Source: Streptomyces camelliae (GTDB taxonomy: Bacteria > Actinomycetota > Actinomycetes > Streptomycetales > Streptomycetaceae). From it: DNA of 64,000 nucleotides. The number at the start of each line of letters is the position of its first letter. Position 1 is the stretch's first letter. Below are positions 47,568 through 55,839 of the stretch, piece after piece. The notes under the pieces were generated by a model that was given only the letters and a program-made list of their open reading frames with translations, was not told the DNA's origin and searched no databases. The position numbers were made by a program, and so were the translations under genes. The DNA lies in NCBI RefSeq assembly GCF_027625935.1, contig NZ_CP115300.1, positions 2,170,001-2,234,000 of the forward strand, written 5' to 3'.

Positions 47568-48816
47568 TCGCACTGAGGTCCGGCTCGCAGAGTACGGATC
47601 CGCCCCGCTGGGGGCCGAGCAGCTCACCCCCCGGGACGTCGAGCGTCTGCGCGCCCTCCAGTCGCGCGGCTGCCTCAGCCTCGACCAGGTCCCGACCGGA
47701 TGGCGGCTGAAGGCCGACGCGACCGTCGGCATCCTCGTGCTCGACCGCGTCCGCCTGGTCATCGAGCCCAAGTTCGCCATCCCGGGCGAGCAGCTCATGA
47801 GCTGGCTCGCCTACGCCCTCGGCGCGCCCACGCCGCTCCCCGCCACGGCACGGCGCTGGCACACCGGCCCGGAGGGCTACGCCGACCTCGTGGCCGCCGC
47901 CCTGCTGGAGCAGTGCGAGCAACTGGTACGGGAGGGGCTGCGCAGAGACTACGTACGCAGGCAGAGCCTGGCACCGGTCCTGCGAGGACGCCTCGACGTC
48001 GCGGCCCAGGTGTCCCGCCGCTACGGACAACTCGACCAACTGCACGTCCGCACCTTCGACCGGGAGGCGGACATCTGGGACAACCGAGTGCTGGGGACCG
48101 CGCTACGCGTGGCCCACACCCTGGCCACGCATCCCGACCTGGCCCGCGCCCTCCACGCCATCGCCGACGCGTTCCCGCAGGCCCCGACCCCCGACGCCGC
48201 CCTGCGGGCCCTGGACCGCGCCCGGTACACACGCCTGAACGCCCGCTACCACGCCGCCCACACCTGGGCCCGGCTGCTCCTGCGCGGCGGAGGCGTGACC
48301 GACCTCCTCACCGACCAGGGCACCACAGCGGACGGACTCCTGCTGGCCATGCCCGCCCTCTGGGAAGCCGTCGTCCGGCGCCTGGCCGCCGAGGCCGCCG
48401 CCCCGCAGGGCGGGCACGCCGTCCCCAGCAGTGGCGCGACGGGCATCACCGTCCGGGGCGACCTCGGCAACACCTCGACCTTCCGGCCGGACGTCCTGCT
48501 CAGCCTCCCCGAACGGGACTCCACGGTGCGCACATTGCTACCGGTGGACGCCAAGTACAAGCGCTACGACCGCTACGGCGTCGGCGCCGGCGACATCCAC
48601 CAGCTCCTCACCTACAGCGCCGGCTACACCCCGGGTACCGCTCCGCACGCCGTGATCATCCACCCCGGTCTCGGCGGACACACGCACCGAGTACTGCAGA
48701 TCGCTGGACCGCGGGGCACACTCGGAAGCATCCACGTCCTCGGCATCGACACCCACGCAGCCCCGCAGCAGGCGGCCGTGTGGATCAGGAAGACACTGCC
48801 CTGGTCCGACTGGTGA
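47560..48816 (+). CDS. mcrC: McrC-type endonuclease subunit
   Basis: 418 residues. The N-terminal domain contains LRLVIEPKFAIPGEQLMSWL, typical of McrC (IxPKI/F...LL.ML.YA). The PD-(D/E)xK nuclease core is visible: FRPDVLLSLPERD (Asp ~311) and LLPVDAKYKRYDRYG (Asp ~330, Lys ~332), followed by a Gln in HQLLTYSAGY. This subunit provides DNA cleavage within the McrBC complex. Start ATG at 47560 overlaps the mcrB stop region, so stoichiometric translation is expected. A short hairpin follows. Confidence 0.9.
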   Translation: MPDRTEVRLAEYGSAPLGAEQLTPRDVERLRALQSRGCLSLDQVPTGWRLKADATVGILVLDRVRLVIEPKFAIPGEQLMSWLAYALGAPTPLPATARRWHTGPEGYADLVAAALLEQCEQLVREGLRRDYVRRQSLAPVLRGRLDVAAQVSRRYGQLDQLHVRTFDREADIWDNRVLGTALRVAHTLATHPDLARALHAIADAFPQAPTPDAALRALDRARYTRLNARYHAAHTWARLLLRGGGVTDLLTDQGTTADGLLLAMPALWEAVVRRLAAEAAAPQGGHAVPSSGATGITVRGDLGNTSTFRPDVLLSLPERDSTVRTLLPVDAKYKRYDRYGVGAGDIHQLLTYSAGYTPGTAPHAVIIHPGLGGHTHRVLQIAGPRGTLGSIHVLGIDTHAAPQQAAVWIRKTLPWSDW

Positions 48817-48834
48817 TCGCTGCTCGTCCACCGC

Positions 48835-48856
48835 GCCAGGCACCCACACGCCTGGC
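48835..48856 (+). terminator. Possible terminator behind mcrC
   Basis: GCCAGGC (48835-48841) and GCCTGGC (48850-48856) with an 8-nt loop, 19 bp after the mcrC stop; no U-tract, so weak. Confidence 0.35.
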
Positions 48857-49008
48857 CGCAGCGTCTGGAATCCGACTCCGTCGACGCAACAGCTCCGTCC
48901 GACACGGACACCGACAGATGCGCCCCCGGGGCGGGACGGCACCGGCCAGAGGCTGGTCCGGAAACCGAAGCACGGCTGCGGGGCGGATGCTCGACTACGG
49001 CTCGCACC

Positions 49009-49162
49009 TCACTCCTCGTCCGGCACCAATCGCAAGGAGATCGAGTTGATGCAGTACCGCTGATCCGTCGGAGTGGGATGCCCCTCCCCCTCGAACACAT
49101 GCCCAAGATGCGACCCGCACCGAGCACACCGCACCTCGGTCCGCACCGTCCCGTGCGAATGA
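49009..49162 (-). pseudogene. Orphan 3' end of msrB (duplicated, diverged)
   Basis: This 154-bp segment aligns with the 3' end of the intact msrB (53945-54098) with about ten mismatches by eye, most of them in the last 22 bp. It encodes the MsrB C-terminus from HSHG through [30 protein letters not shown] to the stop codon, including the catalytic Cys region RYCINS. Homology ends abruptly at 49162; no start codon or N-terminal domain is present. It is in the same orientation as the intact gene, forming a direct repeat that brackets the three genes at 49209-53731. Confidence 0.85.
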
Positions 49163-49208
49163 GCCCCTCCTCAGCCGCCCTGCTCCGGCTTCCTCGCGGG
49201 CACGTCTT

Positions 49209-49601
49209 TCAGCCGCCGACGAGCGCGACGAGCTTGATGAAGACCAGGTCGGGGTCGGCGGTGAGATCCACGACGTCGTCGAGGTCCTCGACCTGGCGGT
49301 TCCCGGCCAGCACGAAGAAGCCGTTGGACAGGAAGGCGCGCTCAGCGATCTCGGCCTGGCGCTCCCAGTCGATGCGGCGGGGTTCACGGAGTCGGTAGCC
49401 GTTCAGCTCCGTCTCGGCGTCGTCGGGGCGTACGAGGCCGTTGAAGTGGTTGCTCGGGCGGGCGTTGTACCGGGTGACCTCCTCGCGGACCCGGATCCTG
49501 ATCAGCTCCCCCACGGTCATCCGTTCGGGCAGCCCGGCGACCTCCCACTCGCTGACGGGCTTGCCCGTCGCGGTCTCGTCCCGGAACGTCACGGTGGCCA
49601 T
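49209..49601 (-). CDS. Small unknown protein with possible beta-grasp fold and C-terminal Gly-Gly
   Basis: 130 residues from ATG 49601. The first ~45 residues (VTFRDETATGKPVSEWEVAG, then MTVGELIRIRVREEVTRYN) predict two strands and a helix, as in beta-grasp/ubiquitin-like folds; the last strand is LVFIKLVALVGG and the protein ends exactly in Gly-Gly before the stop. I cannot assign a known family. Its start overlaps the stop of the DUF4132 gene (TGATG), so the two are translationally coupled. A conjugated or thiolated Gly-Gly tail is a hypothesis only; no E1-, E2- or JAB-like gene lies nearby. Confidence 0.7.
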   Translation of the reverse strand: MATVTFRDETATGKPVSEWEVAGLPERMTVGELIRIRVREEVTRYNARPSNHFNGLVRPDDAETELNGYRLREPRRIDWERQAEIAERAFLSNGFFVLAGNRQVEDLDDVVDLTADPDLVFIKLVALVGG

Positions 49602-51988
49602 CAGGCACCTCGCTCGATCTGTACGAGGATGGTCTCGTCGGTGATCTTGCTGTCGGCTGCGAGCAGCAACGCCTTGCTGAGGATCAGCGACAGCCGGTCG
49701 TCCTCGAACGGCAGGAAGACCTTGCCGTCCCCCGAGCTCCGTGCCGGGACGATGCACAGGTAGCTGTCATCGGGTTCCATCAGGATGTTGGCCGAGCCCA
49801 AGTGAATCTTGTATGTGCGCAGATCGCCGCGGACGATCAGGAAGCGGCCGTCGAGCGTGCACCGGTCGGCGACCTTCAGGCGAGGCAGGATCCGCTCCAG
49901 GGCGTCGCGGCGTGCCTCGGCGCTCTCGGTCAGCTCGGCGAAGGAGGCCCGCTCCCAGTAGGTGCGCTCGGGGCCGCCGTCGGTCCAGTCGGGGTCGGCG
50001 GCGATCGAGCTCACGCCGACGAAAAGGTCCACGTCGCGCATCGCCTCGCTGAACACCAGCGGCGGCACGTCGGCGAGCGGCGCCTCCTGCCAGGCGTCCT
50101 GGACCCGGCGGTCGAAGCGCACCTGATCGGTCGAGGCCAGTTCGTCGTCGCCGGCCCAGTCGGCCCAGGTGTGGAAGAAGCGGACCCGCCACTCCCCGGC
50201 CGCCAGGGTGCGCTCGGCCGCATCGCCGTCCCCGCCGTCCCAGGGACCGAGTAGGTCGCTCTTCCAGCCCCGGGCCCGGAACAGGGCGAACATCCTGCGA
50301 TAGTGGACGAGGTGCGCGGCGAAGCGGTTGGAGTAGACGCGGGTCTGCTCCTCGGCGGGGGTGAGGAGGTAGATCTCGCGGAACGCCTGCTTGAACGGCT
50401 GCCGGATCCGCCGTTCGAGGAGCAGGTCCCGCCAGGCCCGCACGGTGTCCGGCCCGGAGCGGATGGGGTGCCAGAGCCGTATGGAGGCGTCGTCGGGCGC
50501 GTCGGGAAGGTCTTCGTCCGATTCGGGCAGTACGGCCCGCCACTCGCCGGGGGCGACCTCGATCTCCCAGATCAGCCGGCGTACGAGGGTCCGGGCGAGA
50601 GGGTGCCCGGCCAACTCGGTGCGCCACCTGCCGTAGGGATGGACGGCGTCGACGGTGAAGCCTCCCTCCAGCGCGCGTACGAGGGTGACGAGTTGGGCGT
50701 TCACCCGCTTCACAAGGTCGCGCAGCTCCTTGACCGGGGCGGCGTGGTCGCGGCGGACCGGCGCCGGGACACTGCGCAGCGGGCGGCCGTCCTTCTCCCA
50801 GGTCAATGTGGCGGTGTCGGTGACCGTGACGACGGCTCGGTAGTCCCCGACCGGCCGGCGCAGGACGCCGCCCGCGGCGGAGCCGCCGATGGGTGCGGTG
50901 TCGAAATCCAGCCTCGGCAGCCGTAGCGCCACCTCGGCGCGCTCGGCCAGGGCCGCGTCGACCTTCTTGAGCATCTTGTCGAGTTGTCTGGGCACCCCGG
51001 CGTGCCGGACGGTCCGGCGCACGGTGCGGATCGCGGACACCAGCTCGGGCGTCGGGAAGTCCTGCGCAGCGCGGACCACCTCGTACAGCAAGGCCTGCGA
51101 CGGAAGCGTCTTCGCCGTCGTCGGGGCGATGGCGACGCCGGGCAGCAGTCGCTCGAACAGCTCCGGCAGCCAGGGCTCGTCGCGCAGCAACGCCACCCGC
51201 AGGGCCTGTCCGAGCGTGGTGATCTCACGGTCGGTGAACGCCTTGTCCGCCCGGTAGGGAATCTCGCCCGCCCGGATCGCGTCGGTGCGGTCGGCCGCCG
51301 CTTCCAACGCGCGGCGGGCGAACGCCACGTAAGCGGGGTTGCCGGCCGACCTGTGCCATACATGCGCGAGCGGTGAGGCGAACCTGTGACCCCGGTCGAT
51401 CCGGGACAGCAGCTCCTGTTCGGCCGGGGCGAGAGCGGCGATGACGGCGATCTCGTCCGCCACGATGGGGCCCACATCGCGGGAAAGGCGCTCCGCGGCC
51501 GCGCGCAGTGTCCCGTCGCCGGCGAGCCCCGCGACCGCCAGCAGCGCGTACGGCTGACGCACGGTGTCCTTCTCCAGCCACAACCCGACCAGGGTGCGGG
51601 CCGGTCCGGACACGTCGGGCAGCGGCCCCGTACAGCGCTCCAGCACGTCCAGGCCCCGGATGAGGTCTGCCCAGCCATGCGCCTCGCACTTTTCGACGAG
51701 CGCCTCGAACATCCGGCGGCACGCCTCGGGCGTATATAGCGGCCGCCGCCCCTCGGCCGCGCGCTCGACCGCGAAGCGGACCATCGCCATCGCACGCGGG
51801 GCCGAGGCGTCCACCCGGTAGGCCGCCACAAGGAGGCTGCCGAGCTCCTCGTCGGAGACCCGCGACAGATCCGGGTGCCCGTCCCGCTCCTCAAGTGCGA
51901 AGTCCGGGTCGGTCAGCGCGCGCATCAGCCGGGCTGCGAGGTCCAAGTCGTTCCTACGGGATTCGGCCACCAAGTCGTCGTCGAGCAT
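49601..51988 (-). CDS. DUF4132 domain protein (YehI/MolR-like)
   Basis: 795 residues. The C-terminal third carries the DUF4132 signature: RLWHPIRSGPDTVRAWRDLL, ERRIRQPFKQAFREIYLLTP, ANRF-type SNRFAAHLVHYRRMFALFRA and a final domain with CTLDGRFLIVRGDLRTYKIH and FLPFEDDRLSLILSKALLLA. The N-terminal two-thirds is helical and repeat-like, possibly a scaffold. In Escherichia coli the DUF4132 protein YehI is encoded close to a MoxR ATPase, a vWA protein and the SWIM protein YehQ; here only the SWIM partner is present upstream. Biochemical activity unknown. No catalytic motif is obvious. Confidence 0.8.
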   Translation of the reverse strand: MLDDDLVAESRRNDLDLAARLMRALTDPDFALEERDGHPDLSRVSDEELGSLLVAAYRVDASAPRAMAMVRFAVERAAEGRRPLYTPEACRRMFEALVEKCEAHGWADLIRGLDVLERCTGPLPDVSGPARTLVGLWLEKDTVRQPYALLAVAGLAGDGTLRAAAERLSRDVGPIVADEIAVIAALAPAEQELLSRIDRGHRFASPLAHVWHRSAGNPAYVAFARRALEAAADRTDAIRAGEIPYRADKAFTDREITTLGQALRVALLRDEPWLPELFERLLPGVAIAPTTAKTLPSQALLYEVVRAAQDFPTPELVSAIRTVRRTVRHAGVPRQLDKMLKKVDAALAERAEVALRLPRLDFDTAPIGGSAAGGVLRRPVGDYRAVVTVTDTATLTWEKDGRPLRSVPAPVRRDHAAPVKELRDLVKRVNAQLVTLVRALEGGFTVDAVHPYGRWRTELAGHPLARTLVRRLIWEIEVAPGEWRAVLPESDEDLPDAPDDASIRLWHPIRSGPDTVRAWRDLLLERRIRQPFKQAFREIYLLTPAEEQTRVYSNRFAAHLVHYRRMFALFRARGWKSDLLGPWDGGDGDAAERTLAAGEWRVRFFHTWADWAGDDELASTDQVRFDRRVQDAWQEAPLADVPPLVFSEAMRDVDLFVGVSSIAADPDWTDGGPERTYWERASFAELTESAEARRDALERILPRLKVADRCTLDGRFLIVRGDLRTYKIHLGSANILMEPDDSYLCIVPARSSGDGKVFLPFEDDRLSLILSKALLLAADSKITDETILVQIERGA

Positions 51989-52048
51989 GGCGAGATGATG
52001 GCAGAGGGGACTGACAACGCGATCAAGCAGAGGTGCCGCCGTACCGGC

Positions 52049-53731
52049 TCACAGACCGTGTTCGTCCATCAGGCGCATCAGGTTCCGTTTCCGTTTCTGA
52101 GCGGTGCGCAGGGCCGTGACGTACGCGGCGAACTCGCCCTCGGAGCCCAGGCGGCGGTGACAGTCGCGGATGCTCAGCAGCAGGGCGACGAGCTGCTCGT
52201 AGACCGTGTTGCCGGTCTGCTTGGTCAGTGGCTCGGCCAGGCGCAGGTAGACGCCGAGCGCGTCGGCCGGACGGCCGGCACGTGCCTGGTCGGCGAGGGT
52301 GAGCCACTGCCGGTCGTGGGCACCGGATCGGGTGGCGGCCTGCCAGGCGGCGTCGACGTCCTTGTCGTCGAGCAGAGCGTCGATCAGAACAGGGCCGCCG
52401 TACCAGCCCTCTTGCCGCGCCGCGTCGGCGCGCAGCAGGTCCAGCGCCCCTTCACGCTCCGCCGGCCAGCGGTCGGCGGCCTGTGCGGCGGCCCGTAGCT
52501 GCTGGTACGCGAGCAGGGAGCGGCGGGCACCGAAGTGGTCGCGGCGCAGCGCGACGACGTCCGACAGGCGGTCCGCCCGGGTGTAGCGGTCGCAGAGGTA
52601 GTCGACGAGGGCGGTGTCGACGGCGGAGAGGTCCCGGGATTCCCGGATGCCGCGTTCCGCCCAGCGCAGGGCCTCGTCACAGCGCCGGGCGGTGTCCAGC
52701 TCGCGGGCGATGACCAGGTGCGTGTGGCCGCTCGGCGCGAGGTCGGCCGCGTGCACGGCGATCACCGTGTCGACATCGCCTCCCGCCTTGGCCACGCGCT
52801 CCATCAGGTACTTCTCCGCCCAGCCGCGCCGATTGGCCCGCCACGCCTCGACGGCCGACTTCCGCAGGACGGCCATTCCCTCTTCGCCGAGGGCATCCGC
52901 GTAAGCGAGCGGATCGATGTCGGTCAGGCCGTCGTCGATGTCGCCGAGCGCATGGCCGACCAGCCAGCGCGCGAGCTCTTCGGGGTCCGGGCGTGCGGCA
53001 CGGCACGCTTCGAGGTGGGCGTCGGCGAGGTCCGCACCGATCTGCCCGAGCCGGCCGTCCGAGTCGTCGACGCTCTCCACCGCCTCGGCCAGCAGCCGCA
53101 TCGCCTCCCGCGCCAGGGTGATCGCATCGGCGGCCCGGCCGGAACCGGTCAGCGCCCTGATCGCGGAGACCGCCTGCCCGGCCTGGTCGGCGTAGGCGCG
53201 GGCATCGGCGTACTCGACGTACCCGTACCGAGCGAAGGGGCCGATGTCGAGCAGATCACGGATACGGTCCCGGACCGAGGCAAGGTCCCCGCGCGCGCTC
53301 GCGGCCCGCAGTTCCAGGCGCCGCCGCAACTGCCGGTCCTCGTCGATCTGTTCCCGCAGTACGGCGAGCAACTCGTCCTTGGACAGGGCGGACAGCCATC
53401 CGTCGAGGTCCTGCGCCCGCTCCCGGGCCGCCTTCCGCTGCCGCGGCAGGCTCTCCCGCTGGGCGAGCACCTTCAGACCGAGGGCGACGACGTGCTTACA
53501 GAAGTTGCCCTCCAGACCGAACGGGCAGTCGCACTCCCCGACCAGCCCTCCGGGCCCGTCCAGGGTCAGCTCCACCTCGTACCGTTCAGTGCCGTGAACG
53601 GTCGCGGTGACCCAGCCGTCACCGACCTCGATCCCGGACACCGCGTCGAGGTAGCCGAGGCCGCGTTCGAAGGAACGCGCACCGGCCAGCTTCTTGAGCT
53701 TCGCCTCGGTCAGACCACGCACAAGCCTCAT
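52049..53731 (-). CDS. SWIM zinc-finger protein
   Basis: 560 residues from the ATG at 53731; the frame extends to a GTG at 53803 but that part is atypical. The SWIM zinc finger CDCPFGLEGNFCKHVVALGL (CxCx7-8CxH) lies near residue 65-80, following a typical strand-rich lead (VTATVHGTERYEVELTLDGP). The rest is a long helical, TPR-like region. SWIM domains bind DNA or proteins and occur in MoxR-vWA-type conflict gene sets with DUF4132 proteins, as YehQ does in E. coli. First gene of a probable operon with the DUF4132 and Gly-Gly-tail genes (60-bp gap). Confidence 0.85.
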   Translation of the reverse strand: MRLVRGLTEAKLKKLAGARSFERGLGYLDAVSGIEVGDGWVTATVHGTERYEVELTLDGPGGLVGECDCPFGLEGNFCKHVVALGLKVLAQRESLPRQRKAARERAQDLDGWLSALSKDELLAVLREQIDEDRQLRRRLELRAASARGDLASVRDRIRDLLDIGPFARYGYVEYADARAYADQAGQAVSAIRALTGSGRAADAITLAREAMRLLAEAVESVDDSDGRLGQIGADLADAHLEACRAARPDPEELARWLVGHALGDIDDGLTDIDPLAYADALGEEGMAVLRKSAVEAWRANRRGWAEKYLMERVAKAGGDVDTVIAVHAADLAPSGHTHLVIARELDTARRCDEALRWAERGIRESRDLSAVDTALVDYLCDRYTRADRLSDVVALRRDHFGARRSLLAYQQLRAAAQAADRWPAEREGALDLLRADAARQEGWYGGPVLIDALLDDKDVDAAWQAATRSGAHDRQWLTLADQARAGRPADALGVYLRLAEPLTKQTGNTVYEQLVALLLSIRDCHRRLGSEGEFAAYVTALRTAQKRKRNLMRLMDEHGL

Positions 53732-53944
53732 CCGCCCGACTGCGGTAGTGCGGTTGATACTCCGCCAGCCTAGGGGACTCGGGGGGCCGCTCTTCACGGA
53801 CACAGCCGGTGGACTCGAACACCTCCGGCGGGGCGACCATGGCGGAGCGGGACGCCTGCGACGGGGGCGGGGGGCGACTCCGTCGCGCGCCCCGCCCGGA
53901 CAGGATCGGCACGGCCCATGCGCCAGGCGTCCCGCTCCCTGTGG

Positions 53945-54352
53945 TCAGCCCTCGTCAGGGATCAGGCGCAAGGAGATCGAGTTGATGCAGTACCGCTGGT
54001 CCGTCGGAGTGGGATACCCCTCCCCCTCGAACACATGCCCAAGATGCGACCCGCACCGAGCACACCGCACCTCGGTCCGCACCATCCCGTGCGAATGATC
54101 GGACACCAGTTCCACCGCATCCGAGTCGCGCGCATCGTAGAAGCTCGGCCAGCCGCAGTGCGACTCGAACTTGGTCTGCGAGGTGAACAGTTCGGCGCCG
54201 CAGGCCCGGCAGGAGTAGACGCCCTTGGTCTTGGTGTCCGTGTACTCACCGGTGAAGGCCGGCTCGGTGGCGGCCTGGCGCAGCACGGCGTACTCGGCCG
54301 GGTTCAGCTCCGCCCGCCACTGCTCGTCCGGCTTCTCGACGTCGTACGACAT
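53945..54352 (-). CDS. msrB: Peptide-methionine (R)-S-oxide reductase MsrB
   Basis: 135 residues from ATG 54352 with a GGGG/GAGG ribosome-binding region. Repairs Met-R-sulfoxide in proteins in the cytoplasm. Zinc-site CxxC pairs (YSCRACGAELF and [12 protein letters not shown]) and the catalytic Cys in [10 protein letters not shown] are present; the recycling region GWPSFYDA is also intact. Downstream of murC by 14 bp, so co-transcribed with it. Its last 154 bp are duplicated at 49009-49162. Confidence 0.95.
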   Translation of the reverse strand: MSYDVEKPDEQWRAELNPAEYAVLRQAATEPAFTGEYTDTKTKGVYSCRACGAELFTSQTKFESHCGWPSFYDARDSDAVELVSDHSHGMVRTEVRCARCGSHLGHVFEGEGYPTPTDQRYCINSISLRLIPDEG

Positions 54353-54366
54353 GAGCCTCAGCCCCT

Positions 54367-55755
54367 TCACTGCGACAGGCGGTCCAGGATCAGCGGGCCC
54401 AGGTCGGTCACGTCGCCCGCGCCCATGGTGAGAACGAGATCACCGGGCTTCGCCATTCCCGCGATCACGGCGGGGATCTCCGCCTTGTCGTGGACGGCGG
54501 TGACGTCGGCGCCGGCGGCGCGCGCGGCCTCGATGATCAGCTCGCTGGTCACGCCCGGGATCGGGTCCTCACGGGCCGGGTAGATGTCGAGGACCACCGA
54601 GGCGTCGGCGAGGGCGAGCGCCTGGCCCATCTCCTTGCCCAGTTCCTGGGTGCGGGAGAACAGGTGCGGCTGGAAGACGACGAGGATCCGGGAGTCGCCG
54701 CCGGCGGCGCGCATGGCCTCCAGGTCGGCGGTCATCTCGGTCGGGTGGTGGGCGTAGGAGTCGATCACCTGCACCCCGGCCGCCTCGCCCTTGAGCTGCA
54801 GGCGCCGCTTGACCCCGGTGTAGGCGGCGAGCGCCGGCGCGAGCTCGGCCGCCGGGATGCCGAGTGCGGCGCCGGCGGTGAGCGCGGCGACGGCGTTCAG
54901 GGCGTAGTGCCGGCCGGGCACGGACACCGTGAAGGTCAGCTCCTGCCCGTCGAGCAGGACGGTGACCTCGCTCTTCAGCCCCTGCGGTACGACGGCCGTC
55001 ACCCGTACGTCGGCGTCCTCGGCCGCGCCGTACGTCACCGTCTTGACCTTCCCGGCCAGCCGGCGGGTCAGCTCGCGCGCGCCCTCGTGGTCGGCGGAGA
55101 TCACCAGCGTGCCGCCGGGCACGATCTTCCCGGCGAAGGTCTCGAAGGACTCGTAGATCTCGTCCATCGAGGCGTAGTTGGCGTGGTGGTCCAGCTCGAC
55201 GTTGAGGACGATGGCGACCTCGGGCGCGTACGTGTGGAAGCTGCGGTCCGACTCGTCGGCCTCGGCGACGAAGATGTCACCCTCACCGTGCAGCGCGTTG
55301 GAGCCGGGCGCGTCCAGGTCGCCGCCGATGGCGTACGACGGCTTCAGGCCCAGCTCGCCGAGGGAGACCGCCAGCATGGAGGTGGTGGTGGTCTTGCCGT
55401 GGGTGCCGGCCACGGCGATCGGCCGCAGGCCCTCCATCAGCGCGGCGAGCGCGTCGGAGCGGTGCACCACCGGGATGCCCAGCTCGGCGGCGCGGGCCAG
55501 CTCGGGGTTGTCCTTGCGGATCGCCGACGACACGACGACACAGCTGGCGTCGTCGGCGAGGTGCTCGGCCGCGTGCCCGATGTGCACGGTGGCCCCGGCC
55601 GCCCGCAGCGCCTCGACGGTCGCCGACTCCTTGGCGTCGCTGCCGGCCACCTTCGCCCCGCGCTGGGCGAGGATCTTGGCGATCCCCGACATCCCGGCGC
55701 CGCCGATGCCGATGAAGTGCGGTCGGTCCATGGCGGCAGGAAGGCCGGGTGCCAT
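54367..55755 (-). CDS. murC: UDP-N-acetylmuramate--L-alanine ligase MurC
   Basis: 462 residues from ATG 55755 with GGGGAG upstream. First amino-acid addition of peptidoglycan precursor synthesis in the cytoplasm. N-terminal Rossmann-like UDP-binding region HFIGIGGAGMSGIAKIL, ATP P-loop AGTHGKTTTTSML, conserved EADESDRSF and LNVELDHHANY, and C-terminal domain VIDSYAHHPTEM with VFQPHLFSRT. Length and all motifs normal. This gene is separate from the main dcw (mur-fts) cluster, as is usual in Streptomyces. Confidence 0.97.
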   Translation of the reverse strand: MAPGLPAAMDRPHFIGIGGAGMSGIAKILAQRGAKVAGSDAKESATVEALRAAGATVHIGHAAEHLADDASCVVVSSAIRKDNPELARAAELGIPVVHRSDALAALMEGLRPIAVAGTHGKTTTTSMLAVSLGELGLKPSYAIGGDLDAPGSNALHGEGDIFVAEADESDRSFHTYAPEVAIVLNVELDHHANYASMDEIYESFETFAGKIVPGGTLVISADHEGARELTRRLAGKVKTVTYGAAEDADVRVTAVVPQGLKSEVTVLLDGQELTFTVSVPGRHYALNAVAALTAGAALGIPAAELAPALAAYTGVKRRLQLKGEAAGVQVIDSYAHHPTEMTADLEAMRAAGGDSRILVVFQPHLFSRTQELGKEMGQALALADASVVLDIYPAREDPIPGVTSELIIEAARAAGADVTAVHDKAEIPAVIAGMAKPGDLVLTMGAGDVTDLGPLILDRLSQ

Positions 55756-55839
55756 GTGGTTCTCCCCATGAGGACGGTGCGTACTGGAGCGGGCCTAGCC
55801 TATGCGCTGAAGCACGGCCCGCCGTGCAAGGGGCGTCCG

